Source of the DNA: Pararhodobacter sp. | GTDB lineage: Bacteria > Pseudomonadota > Alphaproteobacteria > Rhodobacterales > Rhodobacteraceae | Assembly: GCF_034676545.1 (NCBI RefSeq) | Contig: NZ_JAUCBZ010000015.1 | Span: 3,808,509 to 3,872,508 of the forward strand | Length of the DNA: 64,000 bases | Reading direction: 5' to 3' | Shown here: positions 8,465 to 15,913 of the stretch, one piece after another | How the letters are laid out: each line of letters starts with the position of its first letter | How positions within the stretch are numbered: the stretch's first letter is position 1 | The notes under the pieces: model-generated | The model's input: only the letters and a program-made list of their open reading frames with translations | Databases searched by the model: none | Told to the model about the DNA's origin: nothing | Made by a program: the position numbers and the translations under genes

Positions 8465-8977
8465 GCGCGACCCTCTGACTGGCCCTCTGACTGGCCCTCT
8501 GTGCGGCAGTTGGGACACAGGCCCAGCGCCTCGATATTCACCCGCTCGACGGTGAACCCCGAGGTGCCGGCACTGGCTTCAAGGGTTTCGCGCAGCGGTT
8601 CGGCCCGCGATTTCCGCCACGCGTGAGCACGCCCTGCAGATCAGGAACGCGGCGTGATGATCCTCGCCGGGATGAGCGCAGGCGGTGAAGGCATTGAGCC
8701 GCCGAATGCGATGCGCCAGACCGTTATCCACCAGAAAATCGAGCGCCCGGTACGCGACCGGGGGTTGATGCCCGAAACCGTCGGCCACCAGCCGCTCCAG
8801 CACGTCATAGGCCCCCATCGCCCGGTGACGCTCCAACAGAATCTCCAGCGTGCGCCGGCGCACCGGGGTCAGGCGCAACCCGCGATCCGCAACCACCGCC
8901 TCGGCGCGGGTTATGGCGCCCGCGATGCAATGATGGTGGTCATGCGGCACGAAGGCAGCGGTTTCTGGCTTTGACAT
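8461..8977 (-). pseudogene. zur: Fur-family zinc regulator Zur, frameshifted
   Basis: Zinc-responsive repressor expected to control znuA and znuCB. The N-terminal frame from ATG 8977 encodes the winged helix (GLRLTPVRRRTLEILL, AYRALDFLVDNGLAHRI) and the first CxxC (ICRAC). It then leaves frame after VAEIAG and stops at 8579. One base further on, another frame continues the family exactly: EPLRETLEASAG, FTVERVNIEALG, then the second CxxC in LCPNC. It ends at TGA 8461, overlapping the znuC start by ATGA. Removing one G near 8604-8606 restores a 171-residue protein of normal length. As written, the structural Cys4 zinc site is lost. A short in-frame repeat codes QSEGQSEG at the tail. Confidence 0.85.
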
Positions 8978-9010
8978 GGGGTCCGTTCAAACCTCGGTTC
9001 TTGTCGTCGG

Positions 9011-9047
9011 TTATGTGATACTATAACAATGTGATGATATTACATTC
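9011..9047. promoter_or_regulatory. two overlapping-scale Zur-like dyads between zur and znuA
   Basis: The 94-base divergent gap between zur (8977) and znuA (9072) holds two near-palindromes: TGTGATACTATAACA (9014-9028) and AATGTGATGATATTACATT (9029-9047). They resemble the alphaproteobacterial Zur box (AT-rich dyad with TGTTATA / TATAACA halves). They are placed to control both transcription units. Binding is inferred from motif and context. Confidence 0.72.
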
Positions 9048-9071
9048 CACCCCCAACTCCAAGGCTCTCCG

Positions 9072-9974
9072 ATGCGCGCTGTCCCTCTTTTTTCGCTGGC
9101 CGTGGCCCTGTGCGGCATGGCTCTGGTCGGCAACGCCCAAGTGCCGCAAGTGGTTGCCGATACACCGATTGCGCAATCCCTGACGGCGCAGGTCATGGGC
9201 GATCTGGCCACCCCAAGCCTGCTGCTGGCGCAAGGCAGCGACCCGCATCACGCGCAGTTGCGCCCCAGTCAGGCGCGCGCCCTGAGCCGGGCCGATCTGG
9301 TGATCTGGACCTCTGCCGACCTCAGCCCGTGGCTGGCCGAGGTTCTTGGCACTCTGGCCCCCGAGACGGTGATGGAACTGGCCGCGGTGGCGGGCACGCA
9401 TCACCAACCGTTCCAGGAGAACGCGTTGGTACGCCATGACCACGACCATGTAGGCCGTGACCCGCATCTGTGGTTGAACCCGGAGAATGCGCGACTCTGG
9501 CTGGGCGCGATTGCTGCGCAACTGGCGGTGATGGACCCGGATAACGCCGCGACCTATGCCGAGAATGCCAGCGCCGCACAGGCGCAGATATCGGTCTTGA
9601 GCCAAGACATCGCCGCCCTTCTGACACCCGCCCAAGGCGTCGGGCTGGTCATGCATCACGATGCCTACGGGTATTTTGCCGACGCCTTTGATCTGACGGT
9701 CCTGGGCAGCATTGCCTCGGGCGACGCGGTTGATCCGGGCGCGGCGCGGATCGCCGCCCTGCGCGCGGCCCTGGCCGAGGTGGGCGCGGTGTGCCTCTTT
9801 CCCGAGGTCAACCACGCCGACGCCTATGTGGCGCTGGTCGCCGAGGGGCAAGGGCTGCGGATGGGGGCACCGCTGGACCCGGCGGGCGTGATGCTGGAAC
9901 CCGGGCCGGGCCTGTATGCCGAGGTTTTGCGCGGGCTGGCGCAGGCAATCGCCGATTGCGCGCAGGGGGATTGA
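9072..9974 (+). CDS. znuA: zinc ABC transporter substrate-binding protein ZnuA
   Basis: Periplasmic zinc-binding lipocalin-independent receptor of the ABC importer, 300 residues, with an N-terminal signal segment (about 1-22). Metal ligands can be recognised in DPHHAQLRPSQ, in HHQPF plus the short His-rich loop RHDHDHVGRDPH, in MHHDAYGYF and in FPEVNHADAYV. The His loop is shorter than in enterobacterial ZnuA. Transcribed divergently from zur; Zur-like dyads lie 25-60 bases upstream. Probably repressed when zinc is sufficient. Confidence 0.94.
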   Translation: MRAVPLFSLAVALCGMALVGNAQVPQVVADTPIAQSLTAQVMGDLATPSLLLAQGSDPHHAQLRPSQARALSRADLVIWTSADLSPWLAEVLGTLAPETVMELAAVAGTHHQPFQENALVRHDHDHVGRDPHLWLNPENARLWLGAIAAQLAVMDPDNAATYAENASAAQAQISVLSQDIAALLTPAQGVGLVMHHDAYGYFADAFDLTVLGSIASGDAVDPGAARIAALRAALAEVGAVCLFPEVNHADAYVALVAEGQGLRMGAPLDPAGVMLEPGPGLYAEVLRGLAQAIADCAQGD

Positions 9975-10005
9975 CCGCTGGCGCGCGACGTGGATCAATC
10001 AGGCC

Positions 10006-10674
10006 ATGTGTGGACGTTTCGCGATAACCTTGCCCGACGAGGCGATGGTCAACCTGTTTGACGCGGCCCCGGCGAATGATCTGCCGCCGGTGCCACGATA
10101 CAACATTTGCCCGACCGACCCGGTGGCAACGGTGGTCAGCCATGAGGGCGCGCGGCGCTACGGGCCGATGCGCTGGGGGTTCTTGCCGCGCTGGTACAAG
10201 CACCCGACAGATGGGCCGCTTCTGTTCAATGCCCGGTCCGAAACCATTGCCGAAAAGCCCGCCTTTGCCGAGGCGGCGCGGCGGCGGCGGTGTCTGATCC
10301 CGGCATCGGGGTTCTATGAATGGACCAAAGAGGGCGACGCGCGACTGCCGTGGTTCATCACCCGGACGGATGGCGCGCCGATGGTTTTTGCCGGGGTCTG
10401 GCAGGCGTGGAACGGGCCGGGGGGCGCGCGCGTGGCGTCCTGTGCGATTGTCACGGCGGCGGCGACCGGCGGAATGGCGGCGCTGCATGATCGCGTCCCG
10501 GTGATTCTGGAGCCCGATGACTGGCCGCTCTGGCTGGGCGAAGCCGGGCACGGGGCGGCGCGCTTGATGCGGCCGTTGGACGATGGATTGCTGACGTTCA
10601 AAAGGGTCTCGACACAGGTGAACTCCAACCGCGCCGAGGGGCCGGAGTTGATCGAGCCGATTGAAGCGAACTGA
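10006..10674 (+). CDS. SOS response-associated peptidase (SRAP/HMCES/YedK family)
   Basis: SRAP-domain protein of 222 residues that in characterised relatives forms a covalent thiazolidine link with abasic sites in single-stranded DNA. ATG 10006 puts the catalytic Cys at position 2 (MCGRF), exposed after Met removal. The other family residues are present: Asn33 in RYNICPT, Glu105 in GFYEW and His161 in LHDRVPV. The open frame extends upstream, but the Cys2 requirement fixes the start. It follows znuA by 31 bases. Normal length, apparently intact. Confidence 0.93.
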   Translation: MCGRFAITLPDEAMVNLFDAAPANDLPPVPRYNICPTDPVATVVSHEGARRYGPMRWGFLPRWYKHPTDGPLLFNARSETIAEKPAFAEAARRRRCLIPASGFYEWTKEGDARLPWFITRTDGAPMVFAGVWQAWNGPGGARVASCAIVTAAATGGMAALHDRVPVILEPDDWPLWLGEAGHGAARLMRPLDDGLLTFKRVSTQVNSNRAEGPELIEPIEAN

Positions 10675-11107
10675 GCGCGGGTCAGGGGATCGCCATCGGT
10701 GACGGGTTTTTCACGTCGCGATTCCAAGGGCTTCACCTGTTGCGCCAATATTCTGGCAAGGAAGCGCCCGGCCCGTGATCAGGGGTGCCGCGGGCGGCGG
10801 CGGGTTGGCGGCCTGGTTCCGATTGCAAAACATGATGCCTGGCTGACGGGCGAGCGCCGACCGTGACCCTCGAATCAGCGCATTTCCGCGCATGGCACAT
10901 CACATTCTGCACAGGTTGATTCAGATTAAGGATCGACGCGGCTTTTATGCTATCGTTCAGGTTGCGCTGTGTGTTTCCGGGGGGAGAGCAAGACGCGCAG
11001 TGGTGATGTTTGCCCGGTGCGCGCCTGTTGCGGACCGTCACATCACCAGGTGCCCCCCGCAGTTGAGACGCCTGTAAACGCCACGTCCTGTCATCTTGGG
11101 GGCTGCT
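10675..11107. other. intergenic stretch without a convincing gene
   Basis: 433 bases between the SRAP gene and a small reading frame. No frame here shows a start with a ribosome site and plausible protein. There is a moderately AT-rich part around 10900-10960, where a promoter for the small gene could lie, but I find no convincing -35/-10 pair. Confidence 0.5.
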
Positions 11108-11305
11108 ATGAAAATGAGCGTGTTCGAATTCATGATGAACGAACTTGATCGAAAGGTTCTTGAAGCCAGTGCCGCAAACCACAATCTGGTCATGCAGCGG
11201 ATGCGCCGGCTGAGCGAACCCAAGGACCGGCTTCCCGGGCCAGAGCACAAGACCATCGAGACCTATGGCGATGACGACCTGCTGTTCGACAACGTTCCGA
11301 TCTGA
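11108..11305 (+). CDS. small hypothetical protein (65 aa)
   Basis: I do not recognise this gene. ATG 11108 is preceded by a GGGGG run; a TTG at 11096 would add four residues. The product is polar and charged, with a helical N-terminal half (FEFMMNELDRKVLEASAANHNLVMQRMRRL) and an acidic end (YGDDDLLFDNVPI). It has no signal peptide or membrane segment. Plausible composition supports a real gene, but the proof is weak. It stands alone between the SRAP gene and the convergent purine cluster. Confidence 0.5.
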   Translation: MKMSVFEFMMNELDRKVLEASAANHNLVMQRMRRLSEPKDRLPGPEHKTIETYGDDDLLFDNVPI

Positions 11306-11417
11306 GGCCTTGCCGACCCTGCACCACCCGCGGTAGCGGCTTTGGTCATGCCGGGCGGTCGCGCCCGAAAGGCGGGGTTCACGGGTCGACCTGACGCGGC
11401 CTTGTGCCGCGGCCGAT

Positions 11418-11474
11418 GAGGCGCGCGGCGGCTCGTAGGGTGTGTGCTTGCACGCACCGTCCGTCGCGCGCCTC
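11418..11474 (-). terminator. long nested hairpin at the end of the purine cluster
   Basis: GAGGCGCGCG (11418-11427) pairs perfectly with CGCGCGCCTC (11465-11474). Inside it, GGTGTGTGC pairs with GCACGCACC (11439-11458, one G-T pair). The right arm reaches the stop codon of the deaminase gene. No T-tract follows, so it may stabilise the 3' end rather than act as a classic terminator. Confidence 0.5.
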
Positions 11475-12813
11475 AACCCATCAAGCGAGCGGTGGCGCGG
11501 CGGGCGTCGGCGGCGAGGGTCTTTGTGTCGAGGCCGGTCAACTGGCCATCGCGCACGACTTGGCGACCCTCGACCAGCAGGTGTTTCACGCGGTGCGGCC
11601 CGCAGAGCACGAGGGCGGCGACCGGGTCCCACGACCCCGCCGTTTGCAGCCTGGTCACGTCCCAGATGGCGATATCGGCGCGTTTTCCCGCCTCCAACGA
11701 GCCCAAGACATCGGCGCGGCCCAGCACCGTGGCACCGCCCAGCGTGGCGATTTCCAGCGCTTCGCGGGCGGACATGGCGTCGGCGCCGCGGGCGACGCGC
11801 TGCATCAGCAGCGCCATGCGGGCCTCGTTCATCAGGTCTCCCGCGTCATTGCTGGCCGAGCCATCGACGCCCAGCCCAACCCGCACGCCCGCGTCGCGCA
11901 TCGGGCGCACGGGCGCGATGCCCGAGCCAAGGCGACAGTTGGAACACGGGCAATGCGCCACGCCGGTCAGGGATTTGGCGAACAGGTGAATTTCGCTGTC
12001 GTCGAGTTTCACGCAATGCGCGTGCCAGACATCGGCACCGGTCCAGCCCAGATCCTCGGCGTATTGGCCGGGGCGGCAGCCGAATTGCGCCAGGGAATAG
12101 GCGATATCCTCGTCGTTCTCGGCCAGATGGGTGTGCAGCATGACGCCCTTGTCGCGGGCCAGCAGGGCGGCGTCGCGCATCAACTCGCGGCTGACGGAAA
12201 ACGGCGAACAGGGGGCGAGGCCCACGCGGATCATGGCGTTGGGGCGGGCGTCGTGGAAGGTATCCACCACGCGGATGCAGTCGTCGAGAATGGCGGATTC
12301 GTCCTCGACAAGGCGATCGGGCGGCAATCCGCCGTTCGATTCGCCGATGCTCATCGCGCCGCGGGTGGCGTGAAAACGGATGCCGACGTCTTTGGCGGCA
12401 TGGATCGTGTCGTCGAGTCTTGCGCCGTTGGGATAAAGATACAGGTGGTCGGACGACATCGTGCAGCCCGACAGCGCCAATTCCGCGAGGCCCAGTTGCG
12501 TCGAGATGTGGAAATCCTGCGGCGTGTAGCGCGCCCAGATCGGATACAGCGTGCGCAACCAGCCAAACAGCAGCGCGTCCTGCCCGCCGGGCACCGCGCG
12601 CGTCAGCGTCTGATAGAGGTGGTGATGGGTGTTCACGAGGCCCGGCGTGACGACGCAGCCGGTGGCGTCGATGATCTCGGCCTCGGGGGCGCGCAGGTCG
12701 GGGCCGAGGGCGGTGATCGCGCCGTCGTCGATCAGGATCGAGGCGCCGTGGAGTTCGCGCCGGGTGGCATCCAGGGTGACGATGACATCGGCATTGCGGA
12801 TCAGCGTTTGCAT
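11473..12813 (-). CDS. 8-oxoguanine deaminase-like amidohydrolase
   Basis: Metal-dependent amidohydrolase of 446 residues (start 12813, with AGGAGG five bases upstream). Metal-binding residues show in NTHHHLYQ (62-69), HTHLAEN, the WHAHCVKLDD His and GLGVDGSASND. The family includes 8-oxoguanine deaminase (which makes urate), guanine deaminase and AtzB-like enzymes that many automatic annotations name. Urate-degrading enzymes next door make 8-oxoguanine the best guess: deamination would feed urate straight into the pathway. The exact substrate is inferred. It lies downstream of the NCS2 permease, separated by a strong terminator. Confidence 0.8.
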   Translation of the reverse strand: MQTLIRNADVIVTLDATRRELHGASILIDDGAITALGPDLRAPEAEIIDATGCVVTPGLVNTHHHLYQTLTRAVPGGQDALLFGWLRTLYPIWARYTPQDFHISTQLGLAELALSGCTMSSDHLYLYPNGARLDDTIHAAKDVGIRFHATRGAMSIGESNGGLPPDRLVEDESAILDDCIRVVDTFHDARPNAMIRVGLAPCSPFSVSRELMRDAALLARDKGVMLHTHLAENDEDIAYSLAQFGCRPGQYAEDLGWTGADVWHAHCVKLDDSEIHLFAKSLTGVAHCPCSNCRLGSGIAPVRPMRDAGVRVGLGVDGSASNDAGDLMNEARMALLMQRVARGADAMSAREALEIATLGGATVLGRADVLGSLEAGKRADIAIWDVTRLQTAGSWDPVAALVLCGPHRVKHLLVEGRQVVRDGQLTGLDTKTLAADARRATARLMG

Positions 12814-12844
12814 TGAAGCCTCCTTGGTCACGCGCATCGGGTTT

Positions 12845-12882
12845 TGAAAAATGGCGCGCGGGCCAGAAGGACACGCGCGCCA
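12845..12882 (-). terminator. intrinsic terminator after the NCS2 permease gene
   Basis: On the minus strand TGGCGCGCG pairs with CGCGCGCCA (9-bp stem, 13-base loop), followed directly by TTTTTC. It lies between the permease stop (12910) and the deaminase start (12813). It should reduce readthrough, so the deaminase may be expressed at a lower level or from its own promoter. Confidence 0.8.
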
Positions 12883-12909
12883 AGAGTTTTCGTCAGGACG
12901 CTTTGAGCG

Positions 12910-14334
12910 TCAGTCTCTGGGCGGCAAGCTGCCCTGCCCGTGACCGGACATCCCGCCCGAGACTTCTTCGGTCGCCTCATCGCTGAGGTGTTCGGGCAAG
13001 AGCAGGTTCAGGATCACCGCCAGCGCCGCCGCAGGCAGCAGACCCGAGGTCAGCAGGATCTGCAGCGTGGTCGGCAGGTGTTGCAGCGCCGAGGGTTCAA
13101 GCTGCAGGCCCAGACCGATCGACAGCGACACGGCAAAGATCACCATGTTGCGCTTGTTCCAGTTTACGTCCGAGAGCATCGAGATACCCGAGGCACAGAC
13201 CATGCCGAACATCACGATCACGCCGCCGCCGAGCACGTTGATCGGCACGGTGTTGATGATCGCGCCCACTTTGGGAACCAGACCACAGGCGATCAGGAAG
13301 AGGGCACCGATGGTCACCACATGGCGGCTCATCACGCCGGTCATGGCGACCAGACCGACGTTCTGGCTGAACGAGGTGTTTGGCAGCGCGCCGAAGATGC
13401 CCGAGATCGCCGTGCCCAGACCGTCGGCAAAGGTCGCGCCGGTAATTTCCTTGTCGGTCGCTTCACGACCGGCACCACCTTTGGTAATCCCCGAGGTATC
13501 GCCCACGGTTTCAATCGCCGACACGATCGCCATGAAACACATGCCGATGACGATCGCCCAGTTCAGCTCGAATCCCCAGTGGAACGGGGTTGGAATGTTG
13601 AACCAGCCCGCGCGGCCGAGGTTGGCAAAGCTGACCTGTCCCATCAGATAGGCCACGATGTAGCCCGCGATGATGCCCAGCAGCACCGCCGCCACGGCGG
13701 TAAAGCCGCGGGTGAAGAACTTGATGGCCAGCGTGACAACAACCACGACCAGCGCCGGGAACCATTTTTCCAGGCTGCCAAAGGCATCGGTGCCCATCAA
13801 GGGTACACCCCCTGCCGAGTACTGGATGCCGACCCTGACCAGCGCCAGACCGATCATCAGCACGATCAGGCCGGTGACCAGCGGCGGCAGGGCAAAGCGG
13901 ATTTTCCCGATGAAGAAGCCAAGGCAGAAGTGGAACACGCCGCCCAGCATGACACCGACCATCAGGCCCGGAAGCCCGGCTGTGCCCATCCCGGCAACGG
14001 CCGGAATCATGATCGGGATGAAGGCAAAGGACGTACCCTGAACGATCGGCAGGCGCGCACCAACCGGGCCGAAGCCGATGGTTTGAAACAATGTGGCGAC
14101 GCCGGCAAAGAGGATCGACATCTGGATCATGTAGGTCATGTCCGGGAAGCCGAGGGCCCCCTGATCCGAGCCGAAGCCGATGCCGGCCGCGCCACAGATG
14201 ATGATCGCCGGTGTCACGTTCGAGACGAACATCGCCAGCACATGTTGAATACCCAGCGGAATTGCGGTGCCGATGGGGGGTGTATAATTCGGGTCGCGCA
14301 GCTGTTCTGGCGTCCCGATGCTTGAATTGGCCAT
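12910..14334 (-). CDS. NCS2-family xanthine/urate permease
   Basis: Inner-membrane purine:proton symporter of 474 residues with about 12-14 helices. The family signature QNVGLVAMTG is at 324-333, a conserved His at 31 (IQHVLAMFVSN) and Glu at 275 (ETVGDT). QNxGxxxxTG is typical of xanthine/urate-type members rather than uracil carriers. Its neighbours degrade urate, so uptake of xanthine or urate is the likely role. The start has AAGGAAAA upstream. Normal length. Confidence 0.9.
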   Translation of the reverse strand: MANSSIGTPEQLRDPNYTPPIGTAIPLGIQHVLAMFVSNVTPAIIICGAAGIGFGSDQGALGFPDMTYMIQMSILFAGVATLFQTIGFGPVGARLPIVQGTSFAFIPIMIPAVAGMGTAGLPGLMVGVMLGGVFHFCLGFFIGKIRFALPPLVTGLIVLMIGLALVRVGIQYSAGGVPLMGTDAFGSLEKWFPALVVVVVTLAIKFFTRGFTAVAAVLLGIIAGYIVAYLMGQVSFANLGRAGWFNIPTPFHWGFELNWAIVIGMCFMAIVSAIETVGDTSGITKGGAGREATDKEITGATFADGLGTAISGIFGALPNTSFSQNVGLVAMTGVMSRHVVTIGALFLIACGLVPKVGAIINTVPINVLGGGVIVMFGMVCASGISMLSDVNWNKRNMVIFAVSLSIGLGLQLEPSALQHLPTTLQILLTSGLLPAAALAVILNLLLPEHLSDEATEEVSGGMSGHGQGSLPPRD

Positions 14335-14416
14335 TCTTGTTTTCCTTCCCAGGGGGAGTTCAGTTTTTTCGCGCCGTCTTCGCCTCCCTCCCCTGAGGAT
14401 GCGTTCCGGTTAATCG

Positions 14417-14467
14417 AGCGCCCGGTTGACCCGGGTCTGACGTCAAGCGCCCGGTTGACCCGGGTCT
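14417..14467. repeat. 22-nt direct repeat at the 3' end of allA
   Basis: The same 22 bases, containing CCCGGTTGACCCGGG, occur at 14417-14438 and 14446-14467. The second copy encodes the last residues of AllA and the first lies just beyond its stop. Each copy can fold (CCCGG / CCGGG). It looks like a local duplication of the gene end, giving two small hairpins behind allA. Confidence 0.85.
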
Positions 14468-14958
14468 TTGGGGTCTGCGACTGTCCAGACAGCCTCAAAC
14501 CAGTATTCTTCGAGGTTCGGCGTGGCGCCGATGCGGTCCACGCAGGCAAACAGCCCGGGGGCTGCCAAAGGCGTCAGCACGCCATGCCAGGTGTTGCGCA
14601 GAAGATTGATCGCTTGCATCCCGTTGGTCACGAATGCGCGCGGGGTGCCGGGCGTGCCGCCCTCATCGGGTGCGACGATCACCAGAAACGGGTGACCGTG
14701 CAGCGGGATGAAGGCTTGCGAGCCGTCCGGGTGGCGCTCGACCATATCAAGCACATAGGGCAGCGCGCGCGGTTCGGCGTTGAACATCGAGATCCCGCCA
14801 CGGGCATCGGGGCCGAAATCGAGCCGCGCGCGGTCGTGGTGGCGCGCGCACAGGCCCTGATTGATCATTTTGTCGGGCGTGCCGGTGCACTCGAGGACAT
14901 CGCCAAAGGGCGCAAAGGCCGCGGCGGTCAAGGGCTCGGTGTTGAGGAGGCGCGTCAT
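14443..14958 (-). CDS. allA: ureidoglycolate lyase
   Basis: Cytosolic enzyme splitting ureidoglycolate into glyoxylate and urea, the last step of allantoin breakdown. The 171-residue cupin-like product has family motifs EPLTAAAFAPFGDVLE, ISMFNAEPRALPY, FIPLHGHPFLVIVAPD, FVTNGMQAINLLRNTWHG and the acidic EEYWFEAVW near the end. It lies between allE and the permease on the minus strand. The 3' end carries a duplicated 22-base sequence. Intact. Confidence 0.93.
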   Translation of the reverse strand: MTRLLNTEPLTAAAFAPFGDVLECTGTPDKMINQGLCARHHDRARLDFGPDARGGISMFNAEPRALPYVLDMVERHPDGSQAFIPLHGHPFLVIVAPDEGGTPGTPRAFVTNGMQAINLLRNTWHGVLTPLAAPGLFACVDRIGATPNLEEYWFEAVWTVADPKDPGQPGA

Positions 14959-15017
14959 GGTGATCCTTGTTCTGGGAGGACAGACCGGGGGATTTCACAT
15001 CCCCCGGACCCCCGGTG

Positions 15018-15040
15018 GAGTATTTTTGGCAAGATGAAAG
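15018..15040 (+). repeat. dispersed intergenic motif, copy 2
   Basis: GAGTATTTTTGGCAAGATGA followed by AAG lies in the 97-base gap between allA and allE. Same motif as copies at 106, 36748, 61136 and 61306. It is the AT-richest part of the gap. Function unknown. Confidence 0.6.
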
Positions 15041-15055
15041 GGCGGATCAAGATGC

Positions 15056-15913
15056 TCAGCGTTCGATACCCGGGTTGGACCACGGGCCGCGCAGGCGGGC
15101 GTGGCGGTTGACGTCCTTGTAGAGCAGATAGCGGAACGGCTCTGGGCCGCCGGCGTAACAGGCCTGCGGGCAATAGGCGCGCAGCCACATGAAATCACCG
15201 GCTTCGACCTCGACCCAGTCCCGGTTGAGTTTGTAGGTCGCCTTGCCTTGCAGCACATAAAGCCCGTGTTCCATGACATGCGTTTCCTCGAACGGGATCA
15301 GCCCGCCGGGTTGGAAGGTGACGATGGTGACGTGCATGTCGTGGCGCAGATCGTTGGGGTCGACAAAGCGGGTCGTGGCCCAGCGCCCCTGGGTATCGGG
15401 CATCTCGGTCGGTTTTACATCGCGGTCATTGGTGACAAAGGCGGTCGGCTTTTCGACGCCCGCGGCGGGTTCCCAGATCTTGCGGATCCAGTGGAAGCGC
15501 GCGGGGTCCTTGCCCTCGGCCAGCACCGACCATTTTGCACCCGCCGGGATATAGGCGTAGCCACCGGTATCAAGCTCATAGCCGGTGCCGTCGATGGTCA
15601 GGGTGATCAGCCCGTGGGTGACAAAGAGCACCGATTGCGCTTGCGGGTCGTTGTCGGGCGTGTCCGAGCCGCCACCGGGTTGGACCTCGACGACATATTG
15701 GCTGAAGGTCTCGGCGAAGCCCGACATGGGCCGCGCGATCAGCCACAGCCGGGTCTTGCGCCAGCCGGGCAGCAGGCTGGTGACGATATCCGAAAAGCAG
15801 CCGCGCGGGATGACGGCATAAGCCTCGGTGAACACGGCGCGCTGGGTCATCAGCGCGGTTTGCGGTGGCAGGCCGCCGGTGGGGGCGTAGTAGTCGGCAG
15901 GTTTCTTGGTCAT
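15056..15913 (-). CDS. allE: (S)-ureidoglycine aminohydrolase
   Basis: Bicupin enzyme releasing ammonia from (S)-ureidoglycine to give ureidoglycolate, the substrate of AllA next to it. The product has 285 residues with two cupin halves: YVVEVQPGGGSDTP / GYAYIPAGAKWSV, and IVTFQPGGLIPFEETHVMEHGLYVLQGKA / DFMWLRAYCPQACYAGG. The second cupin holds the metal ligands Glu, His and Glu. Its ATG overlaps the stop of the fused allantoinase gene by ATGA, so the two are coupled. Confidence 0.92.
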   Translation of the reverse strand: MTKKPADYYAPTGGLPPQTALMTQRAVFTEAYAVIPRGCFSDIVTSLLPGWRKTRLWLIARPMSGFAETFSQYVVEVQPGGGSDTPDNDPQAQSVLFVTHGLITLTIDGTGYELDTGGYAYIPAGAKWSVLAEGKDPARFHWIRKIWEPAAGVEKPTAFVTNDRDVKPTEMPDTQGRWATTRFVDPNDLRHDMHVTIVTFQPGGLIPFEETHVMEHGLYVLQGKATYKLNRDWVEVEAGDFMWLRAYCPQACYAGGPEPFRYLLYKDVNRHARLRGPWSNPGIER

